A stretch of 64,000 nucleotides of DNA from Mucilaginibacter gossypii. GTDB lineage: Bacteria; Bacteroidota; Bacteroidia; Sphingobacteriales; Sphingobacteriaceae. The DNA lies in the NCBI RefSeq assembly GCF_900100945.1, contig NZ_FNCG01000003.1, forward strand, positions 558,001-622,000. Direction: 5' to 3'. Position 1 is the first letter of the stretch, and each line of letters begins with the position of its first letter. The notes beneath the pieces are model-generated. The model was not told the origin of the DNA. It was given only the letters and a program-made list of their open reading frames with translations, and did not search any database. Of this stretch, positions 35,986 through 45,096 are shown in pieces. The translations under genes and the position numbers were made by a program.

Positions 35986-36021
35986 TACTAATCTCTAACC
36001 TCCAGCCTCTAATCACTAAAA

Positions 36022-37650
36022 TCACGTCTGTATCACCCCTACATTAAAAGCCTTTTCTATTGGTGCGTGATTAGCGGCTTCAATCCCCATTGATATTACT
36101 TTACGGGTTTCAAGCGGATCGATGATCCCGTCCACCCAAAGCCGGGCAGCGGCATAATATGGAGTTGTTTGAGAATTATATTTATCTGTTATCTGTTTCA
36201 ACAATTCGGCTTCTTTTGCAGCATCTATCTCTTCGCCTTTAGCTTTGAGACTTGCTTCCTGGATCTGCAACAAGGTTTTGGCTGCTTGTCCGCCGCCCAT
36301 TACCGCAATTTTGGCCGACGGCCAGGCGTAGATCAATCGTGGATCGTAGGCTTTGCCACACATGGCATAGTTTCCTGCTCCGTAGCTATTACCTACAACT
36401 ATGGTGAATTTAGGTACAACGGAATTTGCTACTGCGTTCACCATTTTTGCTCCGTCTTTGATTATTCCCCCTTGCTCCGACCGGCTGCCTACCATAAAAC
36501 CGGTAACATCCTGTAAAAACACCAGCGGAATTTTCTTTTGATTACAATTCATGATAAAACGGGTAGCCTTATCTGCCGAATCGGAATAGATTACCCCACC
36601 AAACTGCATTTCGCCTTTTTTTGATTTGATCACCTTGCGCTGATTAGCTACAATCCCTACGGCCCATCCGTCAATACGGCCTAAGCTGCAAATGATAGAT
36701 TGTCCGTAGCCATCTTTATAGGGTTCAAATTCTGAGTTATCCAACAAACGGAGAAGAATCTCCTTCATATCATAGGCTTTTTCCCGGTTATCGGGCAGTA
36801 TTCCATAAATTTCTTTTTCACTGAGTTTTGGAGCTGAGGGCTGGATCCTGTCGAAACCGGCTTTGGTATAATCGCCCGTCATACTCATGATATTGCGGAT
36901 GGAATCAAGAGCGGCTTGATCATTAGGCTGTTTATAATCGGTAACGCCTGAAATTTCGCAATGAGTAGTGGCACCGCCAAGTGTTTCATTATCCACATCC
37001 TCGCCAATGGCCGATTTTACCAGATATGACCCCGCCAGGAAAACTGAACCCGTGCCTTCCACGATCATGGCCTCATCGCTCATGATAGGCAAATATGCAC
37101 CTCCTGCCACGCATGAACCCATAATGGCGGCGATCTGGATAATTCCCATACTGCTCATGATAGCATTATTGCGAAAAATGCGGCCAAAGTGTTCTTTATC
37201 CGGAAAGATCTCGTCCTGCAAAGGCAGATAAACTCCTGCCGAATCGACGAGGTAAATGATAGGTAACTTGTTTTCGATGGCTATTTCCTGGGCACGGAGG
37301 TTCTTTTTTGCTGTTATCGGGAACCAGGCCCCTGCTTTTACCGTGGCGTCATTAGCCACAACAACACATTGCCTACCGGATATATATCCGATACCGCAGA
37401 TAACTCCTCCGGATGGGCAGCCGCCATGTTCAGTATACATGCCGTCGGCCACAAAAGCGCCGATCTCCAGCCATGGTTTATCTTTATCAATGAGGTAAGC
37501 CACCCGCTCGCGGGCCAGCATTTTTCCTTTTTCTTTTTGTTTGGCTGCGGCTTTTTCACCACCGCCCTGATGTACTTTGTTAAGCCGGGTGTTTAGCTCA
37601 TAAACAAGCTGCTTATTAATATCTTCATTTTTATTGAATTCGATATTCAT
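36022..37650 (-). CDS. acyl-CoA carboxylase carboxyltransferase subunit (methylcrotonyl-CoA type)
   Basis: 542 residues with both crotonase-like halves of a biotin-dependent carboxyltransferase. The N half has KMLARERVAYLIDKD, GGVICGIGYISGRQCVVVANDATVKAGAWFP, the oxyanion segment MGSCVAGGAYLPIMSDEAMIVEGTGSVFLAG, and IGEDVDNETLGGATTHCEISGVTDY, all close to methylcrotonyl-CoA carboxylase beta. The C half has PLVFLQDVTGFMVG and GNSYGAGNYAMCGKAYDPRLIYAWPSAKIAVMGG. It transfers CO2 from carboxybiotin to an acyl-CoA in leucine or related branched-chain breakdown. The alpha (biotin) subunit is not next to it in this window. An inverted repeat sits just before the ATG. Confidence 0.88.
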   Translation of the reverse strand: MNIEFNKNEDINKQLVYELNTRLNKVHQGGGEKAAAKQKEKGKMLARERVAYLIDKDKPWLEIGAFVADGMYTEHGGCPSGGVICGIGYISGRQCVVVANDATVKAGAWFPITAKKNLRAQEIAIENKLPIIYLVDSAGVYLPLQDEIFPDKEHFGRIFRNNAIMSSMGIIQIAAIMGSCVAGGAYLPIMSDEAMIVEGTGSVFLAGSYLVKSAIGEDVDNETLGGATTHCEISGVTDYKQPNDQAALDSIRNIMSMTGDYTKAGFDRIQPSAPKLSEKEIYGILPDNREKAYDMKEILLRLLDNSEFEPYKDGYGQSIICSLGRIDGWAVGIVANQRKVIKSKKGEMQFGGVIYSDSADKATRFIMNCNQKKIPLVFLQDVTGFMVGSRSEQGGIIKDGAKMVNAVANSVVPKFTIVVGNSYGAGNYAMCGKAYDPRLIYAWPSAKIAVMGGGQAAKTLLQIQEASLKAKGEEIDAAKEAELLKQITDKYNSQTTPYYAAARLWVDGIIDPLETRKVISMGIEAANHAPIEKAFNVGVIQT

Positions 37651-37656
37651 AATTGG

Positions 37657-37698
37657 TTTTAGATAGGACAGGTAATTTAGAAAATTTCCTATCTAAAA
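37657..37698. promoter_or_regulatory. 12-bp perfect inverted repeat before carboxyltransferase gene
   Basis: TTTTAGATAGGA (37657-37668) and TCCTATCTAAAA (37687-37698) are perfect reverse complements separated by 18 bases, ending 7 bp upstream of the ATG at 37650. It could be an operator or leader hairpin; no known regulator motif is recognised. Confidence 0.45.
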
Positions 37699-37837
37699 AA
37701 GGAAATTGCAAACGGTTTTGTTTCAAAGAGGTGCAACCTTACCAGTTTGCCGTAAAAAGTTCGCATCAGGTCGTTTAATCAGCCAACTAAATCTTTCTAC
37801 ACATCAAGACTTTGACTCAGAACTCCAGACTTAAGAC

Positions 37838-38422
37838 TTACGTAAGGTTTCTATCCTTAAACCATACATCATCTGGTTTGGCGTTGAAATTATCCATCAG
37901 GTTTACCAGCTCTATCGGATCGCCTGAGGTAAGAATCAGTTCGCGATTGGTTGGCTTCAGAAAACGTTGTTCAACCATTACATCCATTTGTTTAAGTAAC
38001 AGATCGTAAAAGCCGTTGACGTTGAGCAAGCCGATAGGATGGTTATGCAAACCCAACTGCAGCCAGGTTAGCACCTCAAAAAACTCCTCAAGAGTGCCCC
38101 ATCCGCCCGGAAGCGTAATGATGCCTTCACTAAGATCGTTCATCATTTGTTTACGCTGATGCATATTTTCTACAATGTGCAACTCGGTTAAACCTGTATG
38201 TCCTACTTCTTTATCCATCAAAAACTGCGGGATTATACCGATAGCTTTACCTCCCCTGCTTAACACAGCATCGGCCATCAAACCCATAACGCCAACTTTA
38301 CCGCCGCCAAACACAAGTGTAATGTTACGGCTTACCATAACCTCTGCCAATAATTCGATGGCTTGTTTTAATGCAGGATCGCCATTGAAATTGGCACCGC
38401 AGAATACACAGATAGATTTCAT
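37838..38422 (-). CDS. LOG-family protein (TIGR00730, lonely guy)
   Basis: 194 residues with the complete LOG motif: SICVFCGANFNGDPA at the start, LVFGGGKVGVMGLMADAVLSRGGK, the catalytic R-K/E segment ENMHQRKQMMNDLSEGIITLPGGWGTLEEFFEVLTW (P-G-G-x-G-T-x-x-E). Plant and some bacterial LOG proteins cut nucleoside 5'-monophosphates to free bases, including cytokinin forms. The true start is ATG at 38422; the frame's TTG at 38437 adds five residues not seen in the family. It stands alone, 187 bp upstream of the carboxyltransferase on the same strand. Confidence 0.9.
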   Translation of the reverse strand: MKSICVFCGANFNGDPALKQAIELLAEVMVSRNITLVFGGGKVGVMGLMADAVLSRGGKAIGIIPQFLMDKEVGHTGLTELHIVENMHQRKQMMNDLSEGIITLPGGWGTLEEFFEVLTWLQLGLHNHPIGLLNVNGFYDLLLKQMDVMVEQRFLKPTNRELILTSGDPIELVNLMDNFNAKPDDVWFKDRNLT

Positions 38423-38519
38423 GCTCAATGATAGCAAAATTTGTTCAATGGCCTATTAAGGTTTTGTTACCTGTTGATTGTATGTAATCCAATATTTATA
38501 TATTTAGAAAAATTATCAC

Positions 38520-39299
38520 ATGAAAAAACCTATCTTAACCATTATCACGTTTTTTATTGTTGCAGTGCAGGCATTCGCACAAAACATCACAACTCCTAAT
38601 GTTGAGCAAAAAGACGATCAATCAACAATCATCAAAAAAATAGAAACCAATAGTCAGTATACTATTGTGACCTTTGAAAACTATGCCTACCAGGATAATG
38701 CGTGGCTACAGCTCAATAAAGAGATCTTTATTCAAACTGATTTAAGCAACGCACATTATGAGTATGTTAAGTCGGAAAACATAGCCATGGTACCCAATAA
38801 AAATGTATTAAAAAAGGCTGGTGATAAGCTTGAGTTTAAGGTATATTTTAAAAAAATACCTTCTGCTGCAAAATCCATTGACATCATAGAGCATGCCGGG
38901 TTAAGCAGGTCGGGAATTAACTATTTTAATTTTTATAATGTTAGTTTAACTGAGCAAGCTGCTGCAACCAAGCATGTCAAGGTAACCGATGTTGTATTGC
39001 TTCCGCCACCACCTGTAGCCACGGATACAGCCTCAACAGGACTATTTAATGGAAGCCCCTCTAATGACATGCAAAACGCGATGAATTCTATGGGACCGAT
39101 GTACGCATCGATGGCAAAATCAGTGCTTGACGCTCAACTCGCTTACTTTAAGCAGCCCGGCAAAATAGCCGAAATAGCTAAATTAAATAAAGATTATTTT
39201 GATGCACTTGTTAAAGTGGGGTTCAATTACGAACAGGCGTTAAAGATCATCACCGCGAACGGTTTAATTTCAAAATCATCATCAGTGACCGGCCAATAG
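38520..39299 (+). CDS. hypothetical secreted protein, 259 aa
   Basis: The protein has a signal peptide (MKKPILTIITFFIVAVQAFAQ). The mature part opens with beta strands (QSTIIKKIETNSQYTIVTFENYAY) in a region that looks like a beta-sandwich of about 125 residues, then a linker rich in proline (VLLPPPPVATD), and ends in a helical region with repeated Ala/Met (QNAMNSMGPMYASMAKSVLDAQLAYFKQPG). I do not recognise a family. It is divergent from the LOG gene and convergent with guaB, with a terminator following it. Confidence 0.6.
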   Translation: MKKPILTIITFFIVAVQAFAQNITTPNVEQKDDQSTIIKKIETNSQYTIVTFENYAYQDNAWLQLNKEIFIQTDLSNAHYEYVKSENIAMVPNKNVLKKAGDKLEFKVYFKKIPSAAKSIDIIEHAGLSRSGINYFNFYNVSLTEQAAATKHVKVTDVVLLPPPPVATDTASTGLFNGSPSNDMQNAMNSMGPMYASMAKSVLDAQLAYFKQPGKIAEIAKLNKDYFDALVKVGFNYEQALKIITANGLISKSSSVTGQ

Positions 39300-39318
39300 G
39301 TTATTATCAAAAACAAAA

Positions 39319-39349
39319 GCGGCTGAAAGATAGAGGATCTTTCAGCCGC
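39319..39349. terminator. terminator between convergent secreted-protein gene and guaB
   Basis: 13-bp perfect stem GCGGCTGAAAGAT / ATCTTTCAGCCGC with a 5-base loop, flanked by A-rich and T-rich sequence. Confidence 0.88.
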
Positions 39350-39376
39350 CTTATTTTATGCAGTTTATATTAAGAA

Positions 39377-40849
39377 TTACCTGCTTGTATAGTTAGGCGC
39401 TTCTTTAGTGATAGTAATATCATGCGGATGACTTTCGCGCATACCAGCAGCGGTGATCCTCACAAATTTGGCACGTTGGAGGTCTTCGATATTGGCAGCA
39501 CCGCAATAGTGCATGCCGGCACGTAAACCACCGATGTACTGGAAAATCACTTCGGCCATGCTGCCTTTAAACGGCACCCGACCAACAATTCCTTCCGGTA
39601 CCAGTTTTGTAACCACATCGGTTTCATCCTGAAAATAGCGGTCTTTTGAGCCTTTGGCCATCGCCTCAACCGAACCCATACCACGGTATGATTTAAATTT
39701 ACGGCCTTCATAGATAATAGTTTCGCCGGGCGACTCTTCAACACCTGCAAATAATGAACCTGCCATGATTGAGCTTGCACCGGCGGCAATAGCTTTAACG
39801 ATATCTCCGGTTTGTTTAATACCGCCATCGGCAATTACCGGAACGCCACGGCCTTCAAGTGCCTTGGCGCACTCATATACCGCGTATAACTGTGGTACAC
39901 CCACACCTGCAATGATACGGGTTGTACAAATCGAGCCTGGGCCAATACCTACTTTAACCGCATCAGCCCCGGCATCAGCCAGTGCGATAGCAGCATCGCC
40001 CGTTGCAATGTTACCGGCAATTACCTGCAGGTTAGCATAGAGTTTTTTAACTGCCTTAACCATATCAATAACTCCTTTTGAATGGCCATGAGCTGTATCA
40101 ACCGTAATTACGTCAACACCGGCATTAACCAGGGCGGTTACCCGGTCAATGTTATCGGCGGCTACACCAACGGCTGCACCAACACGTAAACGACCGTATT
40201 CGTCTTTACAAGCGTTCGGGAAGTTTTTAACTTTCTGAATATCTTTATAAGTAATGAGGCCCACCAGTTTCCCATCTTTATTCACAACCGGTAGTTTCTC
40301 AATTTTATTGCTTTGCAGTATGTTAGCAGCATCCACAAGGGTGGTACCTGCAGGTGCGGTGATCAGGTTGGTTTTGGTCATTACTTCGCTCACGGGAACG
40401 CTCATATCTTTTTGGAAGCGAAGATCACGATTGGTGATAATGCCTTTCAGATTATGATCTGCATCGATAACCGGGATACCACCAATGCTAAATTCCCTCA
40501 TGATCTGGAAAGCATCTGCAAGCAGGGCGTCTTCCAGTAAAGTTACCGGGTCTTGGATCATACCGCTTTCTGAGCGTTTAACCTTGCGTACCTCGTCGGC
40601 CTGTGCCTGTATGGTCATGTTTTTGTGTAACATACCTATACCACCTGCCTGCGCAATGGCTATAGCCAGCTCAGCCTCGGTAACCGTATCCATGGCGGCC
40701 GAGATAATAGGAATGTTTAACCGGATGCTTTTAGTTAAGTAAGTGCCGGTATTCACTTCGCGTGGTAAAACTTCTGAATAAGCCGGGAGTAGTAAAACGT
40801 CGTCGTAAGTTAATCCTTCGGCAACAAATTTTGATGGGTCTAACTGCAT
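39377..40849 (-). CDS. guaB: inosine-5'-monophosphate dehydrogenase
   Basis: 490 residues, standard for bacterial IMPDH. The catalytic barrel is interrupted by a pair of CBS domains (about residues 95-205). The NAD/IMP site [36 protein letters not shown] holds the catalytic Cys308, followed by [20 protein letters not shown], the GSLFAG loop, and the flap with YRGMGS and [10 protein letters not shown]. It converts IMP to XMP in the first committed step of GMP synthesis. The leader holds a small hairpin directly before the ATG and a perfect -7 box (40885-40892). Confidence 0.98.
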   Translation of the reverse strand: MQLDPSKFVAEGLTYDDVLLLPAYSEVLPREVNTGTYLTKSIRLNIPIISAAMDTVTEAELAIAIAQAGGIGMLHKNMTIQAQADEVRKVKRSESGMIQDPVTLLEDALLADAFQIMREFSIGGIPVIDADHNLKGIITNRDLRFQKDMSVPVSEVMTKTNLITAPAGTTLVDAANILQSNKIEKLPVVNKDGKLVGLITYKDIQKVKNFPNACKDEYGRLRVGAAVGVAADNIDRVTALVNAGVDVITVDTAHGHSKGVIDMVKAVKKLYANLQVIAGNIATGDAAIALADAGADAVKVGIGPGSICTTRIIAGVGVPQLYAVYECAKALEGRGVPVIADGGIKQTGDIVKAIAAGASSIMAGSLFAGVEESPGETIIYEGRKFKSYRGMGSVEAMAKGSKDRYFQDETDVVTKLVPEGIVGRVPFKGSMAEVIFQYIGGLRAGMHYCGAANIEDLQRAKFVRITAAGMRESHPHDITITKEAPNYTSR

Positions 40850-40850
40850 A

Positions 40851-40892
40851 GCAAATAATTATTTTGGAGTTATTATTTGCCGGGCAAAGGTA
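40851..40892 (-). promoter_or_regulatory. guaB promoter -7 box and leader hairpin
   Basis: On the minus strand the -7 box TACCTTTG (40892-40885, perfect TAnnTTTG) is followed by a leader with a 9-bp perfect inverted repeat, GCAAATAAT (40880-40872) with ATTATTTGC (40859-40851), which ends one base before the guaB ATG. The -33 box is not clear. Confidence 0.5.
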
Positions 40893-40902
40893 ATAAAATA
40901 TT

Positions 40903-41122
40903 TCGGAATTCGGAATTTCGCTTTTCTATTTATTTAAAATTGCCTTAAGATGATAATTCGGGATTGGCATTTTGAATGTTCGATTTCGGATTTATTTTAT
41001 TTTTACTACTCAAATCCATTCAAGAATTTGGGAGTCTCGCTTTCTGATTCGCCGTTAAACAAATCAAAAAGCGAATTTCCGAATCAAAGTAATCCGAAAT
41101 CGAACATCCCAATTCCGAAATC
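40903..41122. repeat. imperfect inverted repeat upstream of guaB
   Basis: A 17-bp perfect core (40976-40992 with 41091-41107) lies within a longer imperfect inverted repeat built of TTCGGAATT and GATTTCGG words, filling the 278-bp spacer between guaB and the M16 gene. Both genes are on the minus strand, and the repeat touches the 3' end of the M16 gene. Confidence 0.7.
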
Positions 41123-41127
41123 AAAAA

Positions 41128-42405
41128 TTAATATTTCCCTACAATCACTTTATAAAACTGATCGAAGTTGAAATAAGTATTAGCCAGTTGGATCAGCTTA
41201 TCTGAAGTTATGTTTTTTACGGTCACCGTATACCTGTCATAATAATCGTAATCCAAACCTGCAAAATAGATGGTTTTGAACTTATCAGCATGCGAAAATA
41301 CATTTTCCAAACTTCCTAATAATGAGCCTAACATGTAATTGCGCACCAGGGAAAGTTCCTCTTCCGGTACCAGTTCGGTTTTCAACAGGTTCATTTCTTT
41401 TTCAATCTCGGCAACCGCCGACTTACAAACATCTGCACCAACCTCTGTCGCTATAAAGAATGATCCGCCCTGCTTAAATGACGCCAGCCCCGATCCTATA
41501 CCATAGGTATACCCCTTATCCTCGCGGATATTAGCCATTAACCGCGATCCAAAATAACCACCGAATACTGTATTTAAAACCTGTAACGCCTGGAAGTCTT
41601 CATGCGAACGGTTGATGATAGGCGTACCTATCCGGATAGCCGATTGCAAAGCTTCCGGTTTCTCTGTAAAATAAAACAGGTCGGCGGCGGCTTTAATATC
41701 GGGCTGAATTGTAACCGCCGGGATTGGGCTGTTTTCCCAATCTTTATCAAATGTATCGGTAAGCAATGTTAGCATTTCCGGCTCAATCTTACCCGCTATA
41801 ACGATAGTGCAATTGGAAGGCTGGTACATTTTTTTGTAATGTGCCAGCATATCATCATGCTGCAGGGTTTGATAGTCGGTCATCTCAGCAGCATATCCAA
41901 AAATGGTAGTTCCATAAACAGCCCTGTTAAATGCTCTGCGGGCCACCACATCATTTTTTTGCAGACTAACCTGCAATTTTTGTTGTTGGTTGCGCTTAAA
42001 GGTTTCCAGTTCCTTCTCCGGAAAAATGGAATTATTCAGGATATCGGCAATAACCGGTAAAGTATGGTGCAGGTGTTTATTTAAGCTATACAGTGTTACC
42101 TGCGAGTTTTCGTATCCATAGTCAACCTGTAAAAAGGCGCCGTAAAAGTCAATTTTGTCGGCAATCTGTGCAGCAGTTAAAGTTGTAGTGCCATCAGTAA
42201 GCATGGAGTTTACGGCCATGTTAAGCAATGGTTTCGCCGGATCAAAGCTCAGGTTACCAAAGACCCACTCAATGCGCACAAGCTCCTGGTCGCCGGAGTT
42301 AAAGCAAAAAATGTTGCAGCCATTGCTTAGTTTCTTGTGCTCTGGCCTAATCAGATTAATATTATCGATAGCCCTGAATTCGGGGGCTAATTTTCTGTTG
42401 ATCAT
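41128..42405 (-). CDS. M16 peptidase-like protein, non-catalytic subunit
   Basis: 425 residues with the M16 fold but without the zinc motif: where active members have H-x-x-E-H this protein reads GNLSFDPAKPLLNMAVNS. The Arg/Tyr-type substrate-binding region is intact (MANIREDKGYTYGIGSGLASF). It is the partner of the active M16 subunit encoded 104 bp upstream on the same strand, as in mitochondrial-type processing peptidase pairs of bacteria. The frame is open to 42474, but ATG at 42405 (MINRKLAPEF) fits family starts. It has no signal peptide, so it is probably cytoplasmic or exported by an unknown route. Confidence 0.85.
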   Translation of the reverse strand: MINRKLAPEFRAIDNINLIRPEHKKLSNGCNIFCFNSGDQELVRIEWVFGNLSFDPAKPLLNMAVNSMLTDGTTTLTAAQIADKIDFYGAFLQVDYGYENSQVTLYSLNKHLHHTLPVIADILNNSIFPEKELETFKRNQQQKLQVSLQKNDVVARRAFNRAVYGTTIFGYAAEMTDYQTLQHDDMLAHYKKMYQPSNCTIVIAGKIEPEMLTLLTDTFDKDWENSPIPAVTIQPDIKAAADLFYFTEKPEALQSAIRIGTPIINRSHEDFQALQVLNTVFGGYFGSRLMANIREDKGYTYGIGSGLASFKQGGSFFIATEVGADVCKSAVAEIEKEMNLLKTELVPEEELSLVRNYMLGSLLGSLENVFSHADKFKTIYFAGLDYDYYDRYTVTVKNITSDKLIQLANTYFNFDQFYKVIVGKY

Positions 42406-42508
42406 ATGTATATTGTTTGACCTTGATTTGTGTGATTTAAAGATTTCCTGATTCAAACGGTGTCCATACATCAAGGCAATCCTAAAATCCTTTTAATCAT
42501 GGTTTCTT

Positions 42509-43747
42509 TTATTTCTCAGCCAAATAAATAAGTGTTGATGAATTATCTTTTCTGAACAGTTTATTGGCTTGTGCTTTTACCTGGGCAGCGTTTACAGCAA
42601 GATATTTTGCTGTTTCATGGTTGATCAGGTCAGCATCACCCAGCAATTCAAATGAGGCCAGGTTCATGGCCTTATCCAATAGCGACATTTCGGAAAAAAT
42701 CATGGTTGACTCGGTTTTGTTCTGAACTTTAGTAAGTTCATCTGCCGGGATTTCCTCAGCTTTTATTTTTTCCAGTTCCTCCCATAATGCAGTCTCCGCC
42801 TGTTCAATGCTGATGCCATCGAGCGGTTTGCCTTCTAACACAAACATGCCTTTATCCAAACTGCCGGTAATATAGGCATGCACCTCGCTAAAAATCTGTT
42901 TTTCCTTAATCAGCGATTTATATAACCGTGACGAATTGCCGCGCGAAAGAATATCCGAAAGCAGCTCTACCACATAGTAATCTTGATCTGTGCGGGCCCC
43001 CATCTGAAAAGCGATATACACATCATTGAGTGGTACTTTGGCGGTAACCGTTTCGCGGCGGGCTTCCTGCTGTTCAGGTTCCTGGGGAAGGCTGCGGTGA
43101 TATCTTTCGCCGGCCGGGATCGGAGCAAACCATTTTTCGGAGAGCTCTTTTACCTGTTCAGTTGTTACGTTACCCCCTACTACCATAATGGCGTTTTGTG
43201 GGTTATAATGTTTTTTGAAGAACGCTTTTACGTCTTCGATTTGTGCATCCTCGATATGTTTGATGGTTTTGCCGATAGTCGCCCAACGATAAGGGTGTTT
43301 TTTGTAAACCAACGGACGAAGCTTTAACCAAACATCTCCGTAAGGCTGATTTAAGTACCGCTGTTTAAACTCTTCTATAACTACGTTACGCTGCACCTCA
43401 AGGCTTTTTTCGCTAAAAGCAAGGCTCAGCATCCGGTCACTCTCCAACCAAAATGCGGTTTCCAGGTTAGCCGATGGCAGAGTGATATAATAGTTGGTGA
43501 TATCGTTGCTGGTAAAGGCATTATTTTCACCTCCTACCCTTTGCAGTGGTTCGTCATAAACAGGGATATTGACTGATCCGCCAAACATGAGGTGCTCAAA
43601 CAAATGGGCAAAGCCGGTTTGTTCGGAATCTTCATCGCGTGCACCAACATCATATAAAATGTTAAGCACCGCCATTGGCGTTGTATTATCTTCATGCACA
43701 ATAACCCTAAGGCCATTGTCAAGTGTGAATCGGTTGAATTTAACCAT
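42509..43747 (-). CDS. M16 zinc metallopeptidase, catalytic subunit
   Basis: 412 residues with the inverted zinc motif H-x-x-E-H in FAHLFEHLMFGGS (about residues 44-53) and the third ligand Glu in VVIEEFKQRYLNQPYG downstream, as in the pitrilysin family. RLYKSLIKEKQIFSEVHAYI in the second half corresponds to the substrate-binding part. It has no signal peptide. It precedes the non-catalytic partner by 104 bp; together they should form a heterodimer around a closed peptide chamber. Peptide breakdown is the expected role. Confidence 0.93.
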   Translation of the reverse strand: MVKFNRFTLDNGLRVIVHEDNTTPMAVLNILYDVGARDEDSEQTGFAHLFEHLMFGGSVNIPVYDEPLQRVGGENNAFTSNDITNYYITLPSANLETAFWLESDRMLSLAFSEKSLEVQRNVVIEEFKQRYLNQPYGDVWLKLRPLVYKKHPYRWATIGKTIKHIEDAQIEDVKAFFKKHYNPQNAIMVVGGNVTTEQVKELSEKWFAPIPAGERYHRSLPQEPEQQEARRETVTAKVPLNDVYIAFQMGARTDQDYYVVELLSDILSRGNSSRLYKSLIKEKQIFSEVHAYITGSLDKGMFVLEGKPLDGISIEQAETALWEELEKIKAEEIPADELTKVQNKTESTMIFSEMSLLDKAMNLASFELLGDADLINHETAKYLAVNAAQVKAQANKLFRKDNSSTLIYLAEK

Positions 43748-43775
43748 GTATCTCTTAAATTTTTAATACGGATAG

Positions 43776-43783
43776 CAAATGTA
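43776..43783 (-). promoter_or_regulatory. promoter -7 box before M16 pair
   Basis: TACATTTG on the minus strand, a perfect TAnnTTTG, stands 28 bases upstream of the ATG at 43747. A TTTC lies 18 bp further upstream. Confidence 0.5.
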
Positions 43784-43870
43784 TAACTTTTGATGACATT
43801 GAAAGTGAATGCCAAAAATGAACAAGTGTTTTAGGTTAGGCACCGGTATTTTTTTACTTTTAGGCTACCA

Positions 43871-44434
43871 ATGACCCGCGACGAACTTACCCAAAAAATA
43901 GCGAATACCATAGGCAAACTCAAAGTGCTTGAATTAAGCCGTATTTTGACTGAACAACAGTTTGATTTGCGCGACCTGATAGAGATTACCTTTCATGCTG
44001 ATAAACCCCTCGGGTTCCGTGCGGCGTGGCTCCTGGAAAACATGTTTTTAAAAGACCCTGAGGTTTTTACCAATAATCTTGAATATTTGATTGAACGGCT
44101 ACCACAGGTTACCAATCCAGGCTGCCAAAGGCATTATGCTAAAATATTGATGTACGCCACCGAGGAAAAAGAACAATCGCCGGTAAAACAAAAACTGAAC
44201 AGCATCGATCTTGAACCAGCGGTTGAGCAGCTTTTTGGCTGGATGATAGATCCAAAAGTTAAAATAGCGGTGAAAGTATTTGCTGGTTGGGCTTTGTTTA
44301 ATTTGCGGCACCGTTACCCCTGGGTGGCCGATGAGCTACCGGCCCAGCTTGAATTTTTAATGCGTAATGGTACCGCGGCTATCCAGTCGGCAGGAAAAAA
44401 AATGATGAAGGAACTGAGACCTAAGCCTCTCTAA
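43871..44434 (+). CDS. hypothetical helical-repeat protein, 187 aa
   Basis: A soluble, mostly helical protein whose segments (LGFRAAWLLENMFLKDPEVFTNNLEYLIERLPQV; VKIAVKVFAGWALFNLRHRYPWVADELPAQLEFLM) look like HEAT- or armadillo-type repeats, with the R-A-A-W-x-L-E pattern typical of adenylosuccinate-like or DNA alkylation repeat scaffolds. There is no signal peptide. I do not recognise a named family. It is divergent from the M16 pair; the 118 bp after it, up to the convergent gene at 44553, hold only word-like repeats. Confidence 0.6.
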   Translation: MTRDELTQKIANTIGKLKVLELSRILTEQQFDLRDLIEITFHADKPLGFRAAWLLENMFLKDPEVFTNNLEYLIERLPQVTNPGCQRHYAKILMYATEEKEQSPVKQKLNSIDLEPAVEQLFGWMIDPKVKIAVKVFAGWALFNLRHRYPWVADELPAQLEFLMRNGTAAIQSAGKKMMKELRPKPL

Positions 44435-44552
44435 TCACCGAAGGGAAGACTTCTAAAGTCTGCTATTGTATTAAAAGCTAAAAGCCGCCAACAAATATCC
44501 CGCTGTCCCTACAGAAATATTTGTCACCGACTTTTAACTTAAGATTTTTGAC

Positions 44553-44915
44553 TCAAGGCTTTCGACTTACATACGCCGTTGGCCTGTCGTCGCCGTGCAG
44601 GTTATGACTCACCTGGCCATGATGCAATTTGGCAGCTAACGCGGATGAGCTATCATCGGCATAAGTACCATAAGCATTTACCAGCACTCCTTTTAAGTTA
44701 TATTTTGATGATGATACAGCGTATACTATCGACATATCCGATGGATTACTTGGACCTTCAAAGCGATAAAACTCATCAATCTCAAAATCATCGGCAGTCA
44801 TCCTGATATCTTTTTCTTTATCATCAATAGTATCGCCATCAAGGCTAAGGTTGGCCGTATATCCCCTCTTCATGAGGTCATTAGTGGCATCCACTAAGGT
44901 TTCATAATTTTTCAT
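44553..44915 (-). CDS. conserved hypothetical protein, 120 aa (phosphoribosylpyrophosphate synthetase-like by name only)
   Basis: A small soluble protein with the pattern MKNYETLVDATNDLMKRGYTANLSL, then DFEIDEFYRFEGPSNPSDMSIVYAVSSSKYNLKGVLVNAYGTYAD. Bacteroidota homologues are often labelled phosphoribosylpyrophosphate synthetase in databases, but it has no PRPP-synthase motif and is far too short, so I do not use that name. The repeated family marks are FYRFEG and KGxLVNAYG. It is a single gene; its function is not known. Confidence 0.65.
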   Translation of the reverse strand: MKNYETLVDATNDLMKRGYTANLSLDGDTIDDKEKDIRMTADDFEIDEFYRFEGPSNPSDMSIVYAVSSSKYNLKGVLVNAYGTYADDSSSALAAKLHHGQVSHNLHGDDRPTAYVSRKP

Positions 44916-45019
44916 GGTGATGTTTTTGTATAGGTAAAACAGAAGATGAGTTCATTGATCACCTTCATATAATATATAACTGCAAAAGCAACTAACTTGT
45001 TTGAAGCGGGGTAATAAAA

Positions 45020-45048
45020 AAGTCCGGCTGCCACGGGCAACCGGACTT
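45020..45048 (-). terminator. terminator after the secreted lipoprotein gene
   Basis: 13-bp stem AAGTCCGGCTGCC / GGCAACCGGACTT with one G-T pair and a 3-base loop. On the minus strand it is followed by a T-run (TTTTTTATTA). Confidence 0.82.
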
Positions 45049-45096
45049 AAGCTAACAAATGAAAATTCTCCCGTTCGGGGAAAGGTTATTCTATGC

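Noticed and set aside
44553..44915. Annotation as phosphoribosylpyrophosphate synthetase
   Set aside because: The protein has 120 residues and no PRPP-binding motif; the name is only a common database label.
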